The notes beneath the pieces were generated by a model that saw nothing but the letters and a program-made list of their open reading frames with translations, searched no databases and had not been told where the DNA came from. From NCBI GenBank assembly GCA_030272155.1, contig CP126207.1, positions 496,001 through 560,000 on the forward strand: a stretch of DNA of 64,000 nucleotides. The letters are read 5' to 3'. Below are positions 45,677-55,280 of the stretch, piece by piece (position 1 is the stretch's first letter; each line of letters begins with the position of its first letter). A program made the translations under genes and the position numbers. The DNA comes from Tetradesmus obliquus. Taxonomy: Eukaryota > Chlorophyta > Chlorophyceae > Sphaeropleales > Scenedesmaceae.

Positions 45677-46110
45677 TGCTGTAACAAGTCAGCATTTAAA
45701 GGTGCAGGTTCCGGTGTGAACTGTGTCTTTGCTGCAGGAGCAGGAGCGCTAGCAGGCGCACCACGTTTCACTGCTGCTGCAGCAGCAGCGGCGGCAGTGC
45801 TGGAGCTCTGCTGCTGCAGCTGCCCCAGGGAGGTCTTCAGTCTCATGTTCTCCACGCGCAGCATGCCAATAGCAGCGCAAAACGCAGCTAATACGAGAAC
45901 TGAAAGTCCTGCTAGCTTCAGCGTAGAAGTATGATGCCTGCTGGAGCTTTCGTGCAGCTTGCTGTTGCTGTTCCTCATCATCGAACCTGAGCCACTCGGA
46001 CGGGAGCCTGGTTGGCTGCCCCTGCCCGAAAGCCTGCGGACTTTTGGAAGCCCCATGGCCTTGTTATCTTTGTAGAAATACACTTTTCCTGGCTGGCGTA
46101 TGCGGACCAC
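33372..46110 (-). CDS. Type II membrane beta-propeller / aspartyl-asparaginyl beta-hydroxylase-like protein
   Basis: A 12.7-kb multi-exon gene. The start at 46110 (alternative Met at 46056) gives a basic N-terminus, one membrane segment at about residues 66-84 (KLAGLSVLVLAAFCAAIGML), a Gln/Ala-rich stalk, then propeller blades including LWRRQ and LDSESGALMALDLTG PQQ-like repeats and VFVCDTGNGRLLQLSFPD. The C-terminal half has the hydroxylase signature: MKPGVSDIKIHVDSGGYAIR, HRLHIPVFTHPEV, FDVCPHRYVPDP, ECFKIPT, FELNNRAAHKVSN and RVHVVLDLCEEPHPRITVPP. The family uses Fe(II) and 2-oxoglutarate; likely ligands are the His of KIHVD and of AAHKV, with an Arg for 2-oxoglutarate. It predicts a lumenal ER/Golgi enzyme, like animal AspH, which is also type II. 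Frame continuity was checked at SNDG/AAASFK, EGE/GVHYG and MVTG/AELRR. It could be two genes if a start near 42420 is used, but the propeller blades run through that point. Confidence 0.8.
33780..34225 (-). repeat. Four copies of the YPEGESPVVMAPAAYLD acceptor junction
   Basis: A TTGCAG acceptor followed by YPEGESPVVMAPAAYLD occurs at about 34165-34222, 34025-34083, 33905-33963 and 33785-33845. Only the last continues to the C-terminal exon (IPPEMLQQVLAAQEEDNGSG on to the stop at 33372). Confidence 0.85.
34425..35035 (-). repeat. Four copies of the ITVPPGTICDYDMEKGLLCK donor junction
   Basis: Complete at about 34938-35035; copies at about 34787-34870, 34560-34640 and 34425-34485. The first two are nearly identical in sequence. 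Introns between them carry telomere-like words (ccctaaaccc). Confidence 0.8.
34935..35470 (-). repeat. Triplicated ELNNRAAHKVSN catalytic exon
   Basis: Three versions of the exon with the distal His: 35370-35465 (GGRFVLMLNNRIAHRVSNLA), 35200-35280 (VEGFALELNNRAAHKVSNLS) and 35120-34938 (VEGFAFELNNRAAHKVSNLS continuing to VVLDLCEEPHPRITVPPGTI). The third continues through the C-terminal strand and is the one that makes a normal domain. The others keep the His-X-Val-Ser-Asn core and an acceptor. Confidence 0.8.
35538..36045. repeat. 24-bp minisatellite, about 21 near-identical units
   Basis: Unit ctaatgtggtgttgctgcat plus gaca, repeated without spacers. Only the unit near 35565 differs (tagtg). 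Because 24 is a multiple of three and the unit lacks stops, several frames are open on both strands (for example HDTNVVLL or QQHHISVM); these are consequences of the repeat. It lies in the intron between the ECFKIPT and FELNNR exons. Confidence 0.9.
36120..36660 (-). repeat. Copies of VTFDVCPHRYVPDP and LDIQECFKIPT edges
   Basis: The complete exon is about 36512-36400 (FDVCPHRYVPDPAHVPAPGE then QQRMLDIQECFKIPT). An acceptor copy lies at about 36615-36655, and donor copies of EQQRMLDIQECFKIPT lie at about 36265-36330 and 36130-36185. Confidence 0.75.
36735..37165 (-). other. Hydroxylase exon with KIHVDSGGYAIRGHRLHIPV
   Basis: The complete exon (about 37074-37235) includes MKPGVSDIKIHVDSGGYAIR and GHRLHIPVFTHPE, the region of the first metal-binding His. 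Partial donor copies at about 36905-36995 and 36765-36835 keep IKIHVDSGGYA but decay afterwards. Confidence 0.8.
37165..38030 (-). repeat. Donor-side arrays in the hydroxylase part
   Basis: The exon FSANDGSGPVYEFPAYEYFK DALEPLLQE-type segment is complete at about 37915-38030 and copied at about 37780-37860, 37637-37705 and 37505-37575. The next exon start ILGKRDMQHIIRLQLALMKP is complete at about 37165-37235 with acceptor copies at about 37310-37370 and 37450-37480. Short cagtacagt repeats lie between them (37228-37290). Confidence 0.75.
38380..39060 (-). repeat. Four copies of the IGGYWSSGLPFLDADTKGTS exon start with CTG tracts
   Basis: (CTG)n, CAG, then GGYWSSGLP-LDA-TKGT-KPWEAG at about 38505-38590, 38670-38748 and 38850-38935; a degraded remnant lies at 39000-39060. 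CTG tract lengths before them differ (38591-38641, 38747-38830, 38936-38975). Only the 38590 copy continues as LQLPLLMLNISKLQAAVASL and AWTYDYQARYSAVMAGREG. Confidence 0.85.
39140..40260 (-). repeat. Eight copies of the VPTAGLLNIIGAPHLSIGST acceptor junction
   Basis: Acceptor TGCAG followed by VPTAG(L/V)(L/V)NIIGAPHLSI and STYMPSYT occurs at about 40168-40245, 40040-40115, 39900-39975, 39765-39845, 39640-39715, 39525-39585, 39372-39457 and 39140-39318. Spacing is about 130 bases. Only the last continues to the exon end (AAAMASLNEIGYPPK). Copies have small frame-changing differences, so most cannot be used as exons. Confidence 0.85.
40380..40850 (-). repeat. Copies of FLKGLAVVDDIAYFGISP and AAFDLISG-LLWRRQ
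   Basis: The complete exon (about 40645-40495) reads FLKGLAVVDDIAYFGISPWA and NELAAFDLISGNLLWRRQ. Upstream acceptor copies with CTG tracts end at about 40700-40765 and 40820-40850; a downstream donor copy (NNALAAFDLISGHLLWRRQ) is at about 40380-40445. Confidence 0.8.
41005..42160 (-). repeat. Seven copies of the PQQ-like exon (LDSESGALMALDLTG)
   Basis: The 3' part with donor (ALDLTGAAAGKGFNLHKLWQ then APEPGV) occurs at about 42004-42095, 41772-41850, 41640-41700, 41403-41485, 41275-41340, 41142-41205 and 41008-41075. Three copies (42004-42155, 41772-41905, 41403-41530) also keep the upstream part VPWQGAYI-LDSESGAL, so whole exons, and not only edges, were copied here. All keep the phrase FNLHKLW or close variants. 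Confidence 0.85.
42690..43920 (-). repeat. Arrays of propeller exon edges (LSFPDM, LDLFTLKDHPNT, FLVMLHNLGE)
   Basis: Donor-side copies of LLQLSFPDM-PV lie at about 43880-43920, 43730-43770 and 43585-43620. Acceptor-side copies of VRSLDLFTLKDHPNTLAPLA lie at about 43445-43508, 43320-43372, 43165-43228 and, in the complete exon, 42977-43080. Donor-side copies of FLVMLHNLGE follow at about 42825-42865 and 42690-42740. Both edges of the same exon are multiplied. Confidence 0.8.
44070..44690 (-). other. Propeller exons GVHYGMF and FVCDTGNGRLLQLSFPD
   Basis: Exon about 44543-44415 reads GVHYGMFAGAGNPPTTVWTA and HNWRPTTNKEWLVEFDMVTG. Exon about 44205-44072 reads AELRRIAIPSRFTHDVVRVD then DSVFVCDTGNGRLLQLSFPD. 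Acceptor-side copies of the first exon lie at about 44600-44680 and near 44735-44765. The (CTG)n tract on the sense strand (44209-44247) directly precedes the second acceptor. Confidence 0.75.
45523..46110 (-). other. First exon: membrane anchor and Gln/Ala stalk
   Basis: Codes for the cytosolic tail, membrane segment, a short coiled-coil-like RVENMRLKTSLGQLQQQ, poly-Ala and poly-Gln, ending ERTSND before a GTGAGT donor. The next exon (45092 to about 44894) continues GAAASFKPSSSATNSNS with correct phase, and carries NRLLLASHGRLMWYFPTTDE. Confidence 0.75.
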
Positions 46111-47004
46111 CTAGCGACCTCAGTTTCGATGTAGTAACGACAGCCGTGTGTGACTATCTTAGTTTCGCATTTAAACTCATATAGTTTGAAGGTGTGATTG
46201 ACACCAGATATGAAGCGAATGGAGCTCAAATGCGACTATGTAGTGCTCAACTCCCGCCTGTTTCTTTACACGTCTTCATCTGCGAGCAGCCAACGCGTTC
46301 CACACGACACGCATTTTCGTCGTTTTCAGGAACCTTTTTTAACCACTTATGGTTTACAAATGCCTGCATACGATCGCTGAAGTCCTGGCGTGCTGACTGT
46401 ACCATGCTGCTGCTGTTGCGCTTGGCACCACCCGCTGGTGCTTCGAGCAACGGTGATCAAACATCATTCTTTTGTGTACAAGCCAACTGAACGGTTAGAA
46501 GTGTTTGTGAATGCTGTTGCATGCGCACCACAGCGCTGGAACAAAGAAGCAGCACCCAGACGCGTGAACATGCTGCATGTAGGCTACAAGCTCATGGTAC
46601 CAGCCGCCAAGCCAGCAGCCTGCTGCTGCTGCCACATGCTCCCACTGCTGCCACATGCCAGACCGGCAAACCGCCATGCACACCAATAAGCCGTGATGCA
46701 CTGGTGCCTGGGTCAGTTTTTCTTCTTCAGTGTGGCCTCTTTGGTAGTGTGGATGTGTTGGGTGTGCCAGACCAGCAAGCCTCCATGCATAAACGGCATC
46801 TTGCCAGGTGATGCTGCCACGCCTGCTGCCTAGGCTGCTGCCTCCCCTGCTGCTGCTGCTGCTGCTGCTGGCCCATGCCGCCCCTTCATCAACAAGTAGC
46901 ATGCTGCCATACACCAACAATGAGTACCTACATGATGCAATGCTTCCTGATGCCGCAACATTCTTGGTAGCGCGATGCTGCTATGCACCGAGCGGCTAGC
47001 ATCA
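46111..47004. other. Region upstream of the AspH-like gene
   Basis: Contains the promoter side of the propeller/AspH-like gene and the uncertain 3' end of the secreted-protein gene. On the minus strand about 46920-46800 reads [26 protein letters not shown]-type sequence that might be a last exon; I cannot connect it. No RNA gene seen. Confidence 0.35.
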
Positions 47005-48590
47005 GCTGGCCGTCACGGTCCTCCAGGATGGCGCCAAACATGCAGATCCACGGTCCTGCAGCTGACACGGCTGTGCTTCAGTTGCACTTCCTAGCCCCAG
47101 GGAATTTTCCTTCATCTGCTCCTTCTTGTCCTGCAGCTGCTGCAGCTGCTGCTGCTGCTTGTTACTGAAGTTGCTGCAGTGTCAAGCAATGCTGCTGCCA
47201 GGGCTGCTGGCCTCATACGGCCTTGACAACTTACTGGCTGCATCTTGCCGCCAGCTGTTGGTGCTGCTTCCTTCTTGCTGCTGCTGTTGCTGCTACATAA
47301 CACAGAGTGCTGCATTATCAGGCGATGCTGCTGCCAGGGCTGCTGCCCTCATACGGCCTTGTGAACGTTACTGGCTGCATCTTGCCGGCAGCAGCAGCAG
47401 CAGCAGCAGGCGCTGCTGCCATTGGCTGGCCATTACGGCCCACCAGCATGACGCCGCACTGTCAGTAACTTAAATCTGCTGGTTGTCCTGCTGCTGCTGC
47501 TGCTGCTGCTGCGCTGCTGCTAATGACCTCAAATTGCTGCTGTGTCAAGCAATGCTGCTGCCTGGGCTGCTGCCCTCATACGGCCTTGTGAATTTCACTG
47601 GCTGCATCTCGACGGAAGCTGTCGGAGCTGCTTCCATCGGCTGGCCATCCCTTCCCTACCCGGAATGATGCTGCCCTTGCGGCTTCACTGTGTTGCTGCT
47701 GGCATCGCTGAACTTCGTCTCTCTGTTTCTTCTTGCCTTCTTCTTGCCTTCTTCATCTTCCTCTTCTGCTGCTGCTGCCGGCGCTGCATAATGCATTATC
47801 AGACAATGCTGCTGACTGGGCTGCTGCCCTCATACGGCCTTGTGAACCTTACTGGCTGCATCTTGCCGGCAGCTGTGGTGCTGCTTCCATCGGCTGGCCA
47901 TCCCTTTCCTAACCAGCATGATGCTGCACTTGCGGCTTCACTGTGTTGCTGCTGGCATTGCTGAACTTCGTTTGCTTTTGCTCTTTGCTGTTTGCCTTCT
48001 TCGTCTTCTTCTTCTTTTTCTTCTTCTGCTGCTGCCGCTGCATAATGCATTATTTACGCAATGCTGCTGCCAGGGCTGCTGCCCTCATATGGCCTTGTGT
48101 ATCGTGCTAGCTGCATCTTGCCTCCAGCTGTCGGAGCTGCTTCCATCGGCTGGCCATCTTTATCAAACAAGATGACGCCATACTGCGGCTTCACTGTGTT
48201 GCTGTTAACAACAATCTGTTCTTTGTTTGCGCTTCCCCTTCTTCTCCTTGTTCTGTCGCCGTTGCTGATGCTGCTACATTTCACATATTGCCGTACTGTC
48301 ATGCAATGCTGCTGCCTGGGCTGCTGCCCTCATACGGCCTTGTGAACCTCACTGGCTGCATCTTGCCGCCAGCTGCTGCTTTTCCTCCTTTCTTTGTTCT
48401 TTCTCTTCTGCTGCTGCTGCTGCCGCCGCCGCTGCATTATCAAGCAATGCTGCTGCCGGGGCTGCTGCCCTCATACGGCCTTGTGGACCTTACTGGCTGC
48501 ATCTTGCCGCCAGCTGTTGGTGCTGCTTCCATCGGCTGGCCATCTCTATCGACCAGAATGACGCCATACTTGCCGGTGGCAACGACCTGC
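47005..48590 (-). repeat. About eight copies of the DRDGQPMEAAPTAGGKMQP donor junction
   Basis: Complete exon 48590-48500. Donor-side copies at about 48345-48380, 48110-48180, 47850-47915, 47595-47660, 47345-47450, 47230-47275 and a diverged one (ILEDRDGQLM) at about 47005-47040. Donors GTAAGG, GTGAGG, GTAAGT are kept in most. Confidence 0.8.
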
Positions 48591-49143
48591 AAACAGTTAA
48601 ATAACATGTTACATGACAGTGATGTGACAATGCATGTGTGGTTGGCGCCACCTGCCCCGTCATGATTGCAGGGAATGTTAGACATGCAGCACCACCTGAA
48701 TGCAGCCGCGCACCGCCCAGCCACATGCCAATTTGTAACATCTGGCAACTCACCGCCCCTGTGCGTGCGCAGCTGACGCTTGCGCTACCGCCCTTGTCTT
48801 GCTTCTTGCCCCAGAAGCAGGGCTGGTAGGGCACGGTCCAGTCATCAGCTGACGTGCAAACCAGCCTGGAACCACCACACACCCTGCTGCTACAATGAAC
48901 AGCATCCCTCACTTATTGAGGCAACACCAAGCGCTGCTGTCACTAACCACTACGCAGGTGTAATTAGCATTGGCCATCTTCAAACTTACCGCGCCGGTGC
49001 GTGCGCAGCTCACACTTGCGCTACCGCTCTTGTCCTGCTTCTTGCCCCAGAAGCAGGGCTGATAGGGCACGGTCCAGTCATAGGCAGGCTCAGGCAGTGG
49101 GTCAACGGGTTCATCAGGCAAGATGTTGACGACTTCAGCAACT

Positions 49144-49194
<51 letters not shown>

Positions 49195-49295
49195 GCGGCG
49201 GCAGCCGGTTGTTGGAGGGCAAGCAGTGGTCCAGTCATAGGCAGGCTCAGGGAGTGGGTCAACGGGGGTCATCAGGCAAGACGTTGACGACCTCG

Positions 49296-49333
<38 letters not shown>

Positions 49334-49338
49334 GGCAG

Positions 49339-49379
<41 letters not shown>

Positions 49380-52286
49380 CCATGGCAGTGGTTTGATACG
49401 TGTTGGAAACAACCCAAACGTGTGCAGCCCATGCTGCGGTTGCCGTACTTGGCGACATGATGTAATGCAAATCACGCCCATGTCTTAAACATCAAGATAA
49501 TGCCAACAGCCGTGACCCATCCAAACAGGGAACCCTGCGCCTTCCTTTAAATGTGCCACCCACCTGGCGTAAAGCATGCCTTGCTGGCCCTCTTCATGGC
49601 ATACACCGACAACATATTTGGGTCCCCTCCATTTAAGCCCATGCCGCGGTCAACCACATGCCGCTGTTGCCGCACTTGACTTTGCCTGATTTAAAGCAAG
49701 CCTACGCCACAAACACCTAACCCCTATGAATACTTTGAAGACAAAACCCTGCACCCTTCCCACCTGGAGTAAAGCAGGCCTTCATCACTGACTTCATTGC
49801 ATACACAGAAAGAAGAAAGCACTTGGCTTTGCCTGAATTTAAGCAAGCCTACGCCGCAACCTCCTAACCCCTATGAATACTTTGAAGACAAACCCCGGCA
49901 CCCTTCTCACCTGGTGTATAGCAGGCCTTCATCACTGACTCCATGGCATACACAGAAATGTGTTGGTGTCCCCTCCGTTGAACCCCATGCAGCAACTGTC
50001 ACCAATAACATGCAATCACAAGTAGCTGTGTCACCTCAGTGTCACTGTTGTCACCAGCAGCAGCGTCACTGGTGTCACCCACCTGGCGTAAAGCATGCCT
50101 TCGTCACTGACTTCATTGCATACACAGAGAGATTGTTGGGGTCCCCTCCGTTGAACCCCATGCCACGGTTGCCGCACTTGTCGCTAGCAGCATGGCGTCA
50201 CTAGCAGTATTCACACATCTAAACATAGTGTCACTAGTAGCATAGTGTCACCAGCAGCAGCGTCATTAGTGTCACCCACCTGGCGTGAAGCATGCCTTCA
50301 TCACTGACTTCATTGCATACACAGACAGAGTGTTGGGGTCCCCTCCATTGCAACCCAAGCCGCGGTTGCCGCACTTGTCACTAGCAGCATGGTGTCACTA
50401 GCAGCAGAGTCACTAGTAGCATGGTGTCACCAACAGCAGAGTCATTAGTGTCACCCAGCTGGCGTGAAGCAGACCTTCATCACTGACTTCATGGCATACA
50501 CAGACAGATTGTTCGGGTCCCCTCCGTTGAAGCCCATGCCACGGTTGCTGCACTTGTCGCTAGCAGCATGGCATCACTAGCAGTAGTAACACTTTTTGAC
50601 ATGGTGTCACTAGTAGCATGGTGTCACCAACAGCAGAGTCACTAGTAGCATAGTGTAACCAGAAGCAGCGTCACTAGTGTCACCCACCTGGTGTGAAGCA
50701 TGCCTTGCTGACTGACTTCATTGCGTACACTGAGAGATTGTTGGGGTCTCCTCCGTTGAAACCCATGCCACGGTTGCTTCACTTGTCTTCACCAAGTCAT
50801 AAGTAAGTTATGCCTGTGCCTTAAACCCCAACACCCTTTACCCTATCAGGTAAAACCCTGCACCCTTCCCACCTGGAGTAAAGCATGCCTTCATCACTGA
50901 CTTCATTGCATACACAGAAAGAAGAAAGCACTTGGCTTTGCCTGAATTTAAGCAAGCCTATGCCGCAAACTTGTAATCCCTTGAGTATTTTGAACACAAA
51001 ACCCTGCACCCTTCTCACCTGGTGTGAAGCAGGCCTTCATGACTGACTTCATTGCATACACAGAGAGAGTGTTGGGGTCGCCTCCATTGAACCCCATGCC
51101 ACGGTTGCCGCACTTGGCTTGAAAGGATGACAGGAACGCTGTCGTGGTTTCAGAGAGAGGGTTCACGAATTGCGACATGAGGCTGACTGTTGTCAGCGGC
51201 GGCTGCGCGTTAAAGGGATCCAGATATGCCTGCGGCCACAGTTAAGATAGGGCAGACAAGTCAAGACAGACGTATCCTTGTAGACGAAGTCAAGATAGCG
51301 TATTGTATCTGCCGGTGATTTTCGGATGCAACACACAAATAATGCATGACATGAGGCTGACGATGGTGGGCGGCAGCAGCGCATTGAGAGGATCAAGCTG
51401 CGGCTGTGCGAAGCAATAGCAACAAAGGCGTGCACAGAAACGAGTAGTTCAACAATCGATTACAAAAGCTTTGCAACGCACATACCTGGGCATAGCGGTT
51501 GTTGCCGCACACTGCAAAGCCAGGCGCAAGCGTCTCTGGGGTGAGGTACCTGCAGCGAGCCACAGGCATAACACAAGCATAACACACGTCACATTATTGG
51601 CAGTATGTTATGTTACATGTGATGCATCAAAGCCTGAAGCCAGCGTCTGAGGCGTATTTGCGGTATCTGCAGCCGGGACCAGGCGTGCACAGGCGTACAC
51701 ACAGTAACATGCATGTTGATCATATGATCTGTAACGTTCAATGTAACACAGCCAGGAGCCAGCGTCTCTGGGGTGAGGTACCTGCAGCGGGCCACAGGCA
51801 TAAGACTAACAGGTGATCGGGTGTGCACAGGCGTACAAACAGCAACATGACCTGTAATATTCAATGTAACACAGCCTGGAGCCAACATATCTGGGGTGAG
51901 TATGTGTTATGTGTCAGACCCAGCAGGTTGCTGACGGTCAGCACATGGCATGTGGCTGGCTATGTTACATTACATGTCATTTGAAACATAACATGATTGT
52001 AACTTGATTGGAATAGGTTTGTAACACCCACCTGAAGATGATGGCCGGAGTGTTGCCAAACGTTGGATTCAGCAGGTTGGCAGCTGTTGGCATCGGCGTG
52101 TATGTCAATACTTGAACTATGTCATGACATGCATGCACATAATGTAACACACAATGTAGCACAGCCCACCTGAAGATGATGGCGGGAATGTCGCCAAAGG
52201 TTGGGCCCAGAGGGTTGGCGGCTTGCAGCACAATCATCTGCAGCGCACGCAGCAGCAGCAGCAGCAGCAGCAGCAGCGGCGGCAGC

Positions 52287-52320
<34 letters not shown>

Positions 52321-52672
52321 CAGGCAACAGCAGCGGCAACAGGTGTCAAGCTTTTGGGCCGGCCTCAAGCATGTGCAGCAAAGCCGTTGCAATGCGACAC
52401 TCACCTGCAAAATCGATGCTCCTGGTGGGAGGCAGTACGACAGCTGAAACCGAGTGTAACACACAATGCCAATCAGAATAACACACAATGTAACACTCAT
52501 TGTAACAAACAGTGTAACACCCACCTGCGTGATCAGAGCTCCTAGAGGAGAGAAGTAAGCCAGGTTTGGCTGCCCATTTAGGTCTTTGGGAAAGCTGCTG
52601 CTGTTTGTGTCGTACATCTCCCAGCGCGTCTGGTGGACTGTCTCAGCAAAATAGGCGTCCATCTTGGCTGCA

Positions 52673-52760
<88 letters not shown>

Positions 52761-52806
52761 CGACCAGTCAGGGACCAGTCGTGCATCTCCCAGCAAGTCC
52801 GATGGA

Positions 52807-52900
<94 letters not shown>

Positions 52901-53163
52901 GAAACTTGCACTCAACTGGCCATTCAACAGCCCCGATCATCTGAAAAAGCAAAACAAACACGGTGTCACGCACCAGTGCCATTGACTCCCCTTGAGCACT
53001 CGCTGCGCCTGCCATAACCAGGACCGGGACCAAACTCCATGCCAGCCACGAAGCCACTTCTGCTGTCCACAATGCACACCAGCTCCCGTATGGGAAGGGC
53101 GCAGCTGATGGCTCCGGTGTGGGGGCGGGGAATGGAGGGCGCTGCGCGGCCGCAGCAGCCGCA

Positions 53164-53211
<48 letters not shown>

Positions 53212-53580
53212 GCGGCGGCGGCGACAGCAGTGGCAATTGGCAGATGAATCAGGTGGTGCTACTTAATTTATAGCCTAGTGCCAGTGGTGGTGCTGTTGTT
53301 TGCTTAAAGGCTGCTCAAAGGGCTGCTGTATATGCTTCTGCTGCCACTGCTGCTGCATTGAGCTGCTGTTGTGGTTGCTGCTGCTGGCAGCGGTGCACTG
53401 ATGCACCGTATGCTTGAGGTATCAATCACACTTCTGCGCTCCTGAAATTTTGGTTGATTCCTCCCGTCATGCAGTGCTGATGTCAAATATCAGCTGCCCG
53501 CTGAAGCCTTCCCGCCAAGTACCTCCTGCTGCAGCTAGTGCTGCCATCGCCAGCAGCAGTCCAAACCGCAACAGCTCCAT
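47005..53580 (-). CDS. Secreted protein of unknown family (possible N-terminal jacalin-like segment)
   Basis: Start at 53580 gives a clear signal peptide (MELLRFGLLLAMAALAAAG). I joined eight exons with continuous frame: PSIPRPHTGAISCALPIREL (about 53150-52985), AKMDAYFAETVHQTRWEMYD (to about 52525), LSYCLPPGASILQ (about 52440-52404), MIVLQAANPLGPTFGDIPAI (about 52240-52170), YLTPETLAPGFAVCGNNRYA (51548-51487), AYLDPFNAQPPLTTVSLMSQ on to VMKACFTP (51233-51018), VAEVVNILPDEPVDPLPEPA to SCARTGA (49140-49000) and VVATGKYGVILVDRDGQPME to GGKMQP (48590-48500). Several Cys suggest disulphides. GAISCALPIREL-CIVDSRSG looks faintly like a jacalin strand pattern, but I do not claim it. The 3' end is unresolved: exon copies continue to about 47005, and an Ala/Ser-rich segment near 46880 could belong to it. 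Function unknown. Confidence 0.65.
48750..49290 (-). repeat. Copies of the PYQPCFWGKKQDKSGSASVS exon
   Basis: Complete exon at 49140-49000, an acceptor copy with its own CTG tract at about 49215-49300, and a donor copy at about 48758-48850 (WTVPYQPCFWGKKQDKGGSA). Confidence 0.75.
49555..51120 (-). repeat. Nine copies of the GGDPNTLSVYAMKSVMKACF donor junction
   Basis: The exon end GNRGMGFNGGDPNTLSVYAM and KSVMKACFTP with a GTGGGTGACA or GTGAGAAG donor is complete at 51018-51120, and copied at about 50870-50935, 50690-50780, 50460-50550, 50278-50370, 50085-50180, 49910-49995, 49765-49815 and 49560-49660. Most copies keep the reading frame. The introns between them repeat gtcactagtagcatggtgtc words. 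Confidence 0.85.
51350..52085 (-). repeat. Smaller junction copies in the unknown secreted gene
   Basis: Acceptor copies of YLTPETLAPG at about 51755-51785, 51865-51900 and 51620-51660, a donor copy of NPTFGNTPAIIFR at about 52030-52075, and an acceptor copy of LDPLNALLPPTIVSLMS at about 51350-51405. Confidence 0.7.
52676..52900 (-). repeat. Convergent CAG and CTG tracts around an exon fragment
   Basis: A run of about 28 CAG (52676-52759) and a run of about 30 CTG (52808-52899) flank about 48 bases. The spacer, read on the minus strand, is HRTCWEMHDWS, a decayed copy of the adjacent exon's HQTRWEMYDTNS. The tracts are reverse complements, so DNA or pre-mRNA could fold into a very long hairpin within this intron. 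Confidence 0.85.
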
Positions 53581-55280
53581 GCGAGTTGTACTATATATGT
53601 TTATCAATTCGCAGTAGTTTTTGTAGCTTCCCGCGACAGCTCCTCTACTGCATCGATGACAGCAACACCGGCGAGCTCATCTGACGTTGCTGTTTCGACA
53701 CCTCAGTACTCTTAACGAACGAGACACAACATAAATATTCTGAGTATCAAACCCATTAAAGTGAGCCTCTGCAGCAGCCTGTGAGCTGTTTTACACAAGC
53801 GCGGGACGTGGCAGGAGCAGCACCTGCGAATGGCGCGACTGCGTGCCTTCTGACAGTGGGGCACCGGCATGCGAATATACACCTGCAAACTGCCATAATA
53901 GTCAATTATGATCGTAATTTTTATTTAAGTCTATACATAAGCACATGGCAAAGGGAGGCTGCATGCCATCTGGGATGTCATGCCTGGCACTCACTCCAAT
54001 ATAAGAATTGCAGGGAAGGCAATACATTGCAACAGCCGCATGTAACGTTGTGCTCACTCACATTCTGGAAGGTACCCCCCAAAGGCACCATGGCTGCTTC
54101 AACTTCAGGTGTTCTGGTGTGCTTCTCCTGCTCTAGTCTTGTTCCAGTATGAGGTGCGACAGCAATCCACAAACACTTTTGGATCAAGCTTTTGGATGTT
54201 GCAATGCCTGAAATAACACGTTTTTAGTCACGATCCTAGCTCAAGGAGGGGATGCGAGTACAATCACAACAATTCATATTGTAGCTACTCTCGTAGGGAG
54301 CTACTTGCTTATGCTAACATGCTCATTGAACGCACATGTATCAAGCAGCAAGTGCCTTAGACCATAATCTGTAAACTCTATCTAATCTCACAACCACAAA
54401 TTGACACTGAACACGCAACCATCAATCATTTGTCTGAATGCCACGTGCTGAGCAACGCCCTAGAAAGACAGCCCAGCGCACCTAACCTGGTGTGACATGC
54501 ACACCTCACTATGTCAACCGCCGACCTGCAAAGCCTGCACTTGAGCCAAGCCTGCACTTGTGCAACAGCTGTACTTGTGCAGTACAGCAGCGCCTATGAA
54601 TCATCACTTGCGCAGCGCAGCATTGCCCGTGTTCTGGCTGGCCTGCCAGTTGCACCGTGCAACACACTGTGACAGGTGCATGCAACTACAAAGCGACTAC
54701 AAAAACAAAGTTTTTTAGCATGGGTGTTGTGTAACACTGCACAGGGCAGCGGCTGTACTTGTGCATTGCAGCACTGCCTGTGCAGCAGCGACACTTGCAG
54801 GGGCTGCTGCCAAAGTACGGCACCGTCTATGCAAAGGCTGCACGTGTGCAGTGGCAGCACTGCCTGTGCAATCGTTGCGCTGTGACAGCGACGCTTGCAG
54901 GGCCACTGCCAAAGTACTGCCAAAGTACGGCACTGTCTGTGGTATCATAGCAGCCAGTGGCTGCACGTGTGCAATGCAGCGCTGCCACCTGCGATCAATA
55001 GCACATGTGCCGCAGCACAGCACTGCACGCTGCAAGTCGTGTGCTTGTATCAGCACACCTGGTCGGCATCATCATTTGTCATTATTTTGCCACGCGCTCA
55101 ACATGCTCAAATGCACGCGCTGCTGCCATCACGGCAGCAAACAGCACTGTGCGCCCGCTCAAGGCGTTGACGGTGCGCGGCAGGATGGGATAGTACGCAA
55201 TGCAAGGCAGCATATATGCTGCATACCCATCTCCAAAACACCCAACTGCTGCTGCTGCTGCTGCTGCTGCTGCCACCGCG
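53581..55280. other. Intergenic region with short duplications
   Basis: No supported gene. 54760-54960 has a duplicated segment (gccaaagtacggcac and tgcacgtgtgcagtggcagc). A short minus-strand open stretch at about 54190-54065 ending GGTFQN before a GTGAGT could be a lone exon, but nothing joins to it. The 3' UTR of the hydrolase gene should lie at the right end. Confidence 0.4.

Noticed and set aside
52633..53017. Long open frames of poly-Leu, poly-Cys, poly-Gln and poly-Ala
   Set aside because: They are translations of CAG/CTG tracts inside an intron; the flanking exons join in frame without them. Same for frames at 177-434, 38542-38925, 49135-49480, 57020-57545 and 60899-61470.
53978..54190. 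Single exon-like open stretch ending GGTFQN with a GTGAGT
   Set aside because: No partner exons, no family match and no start context.
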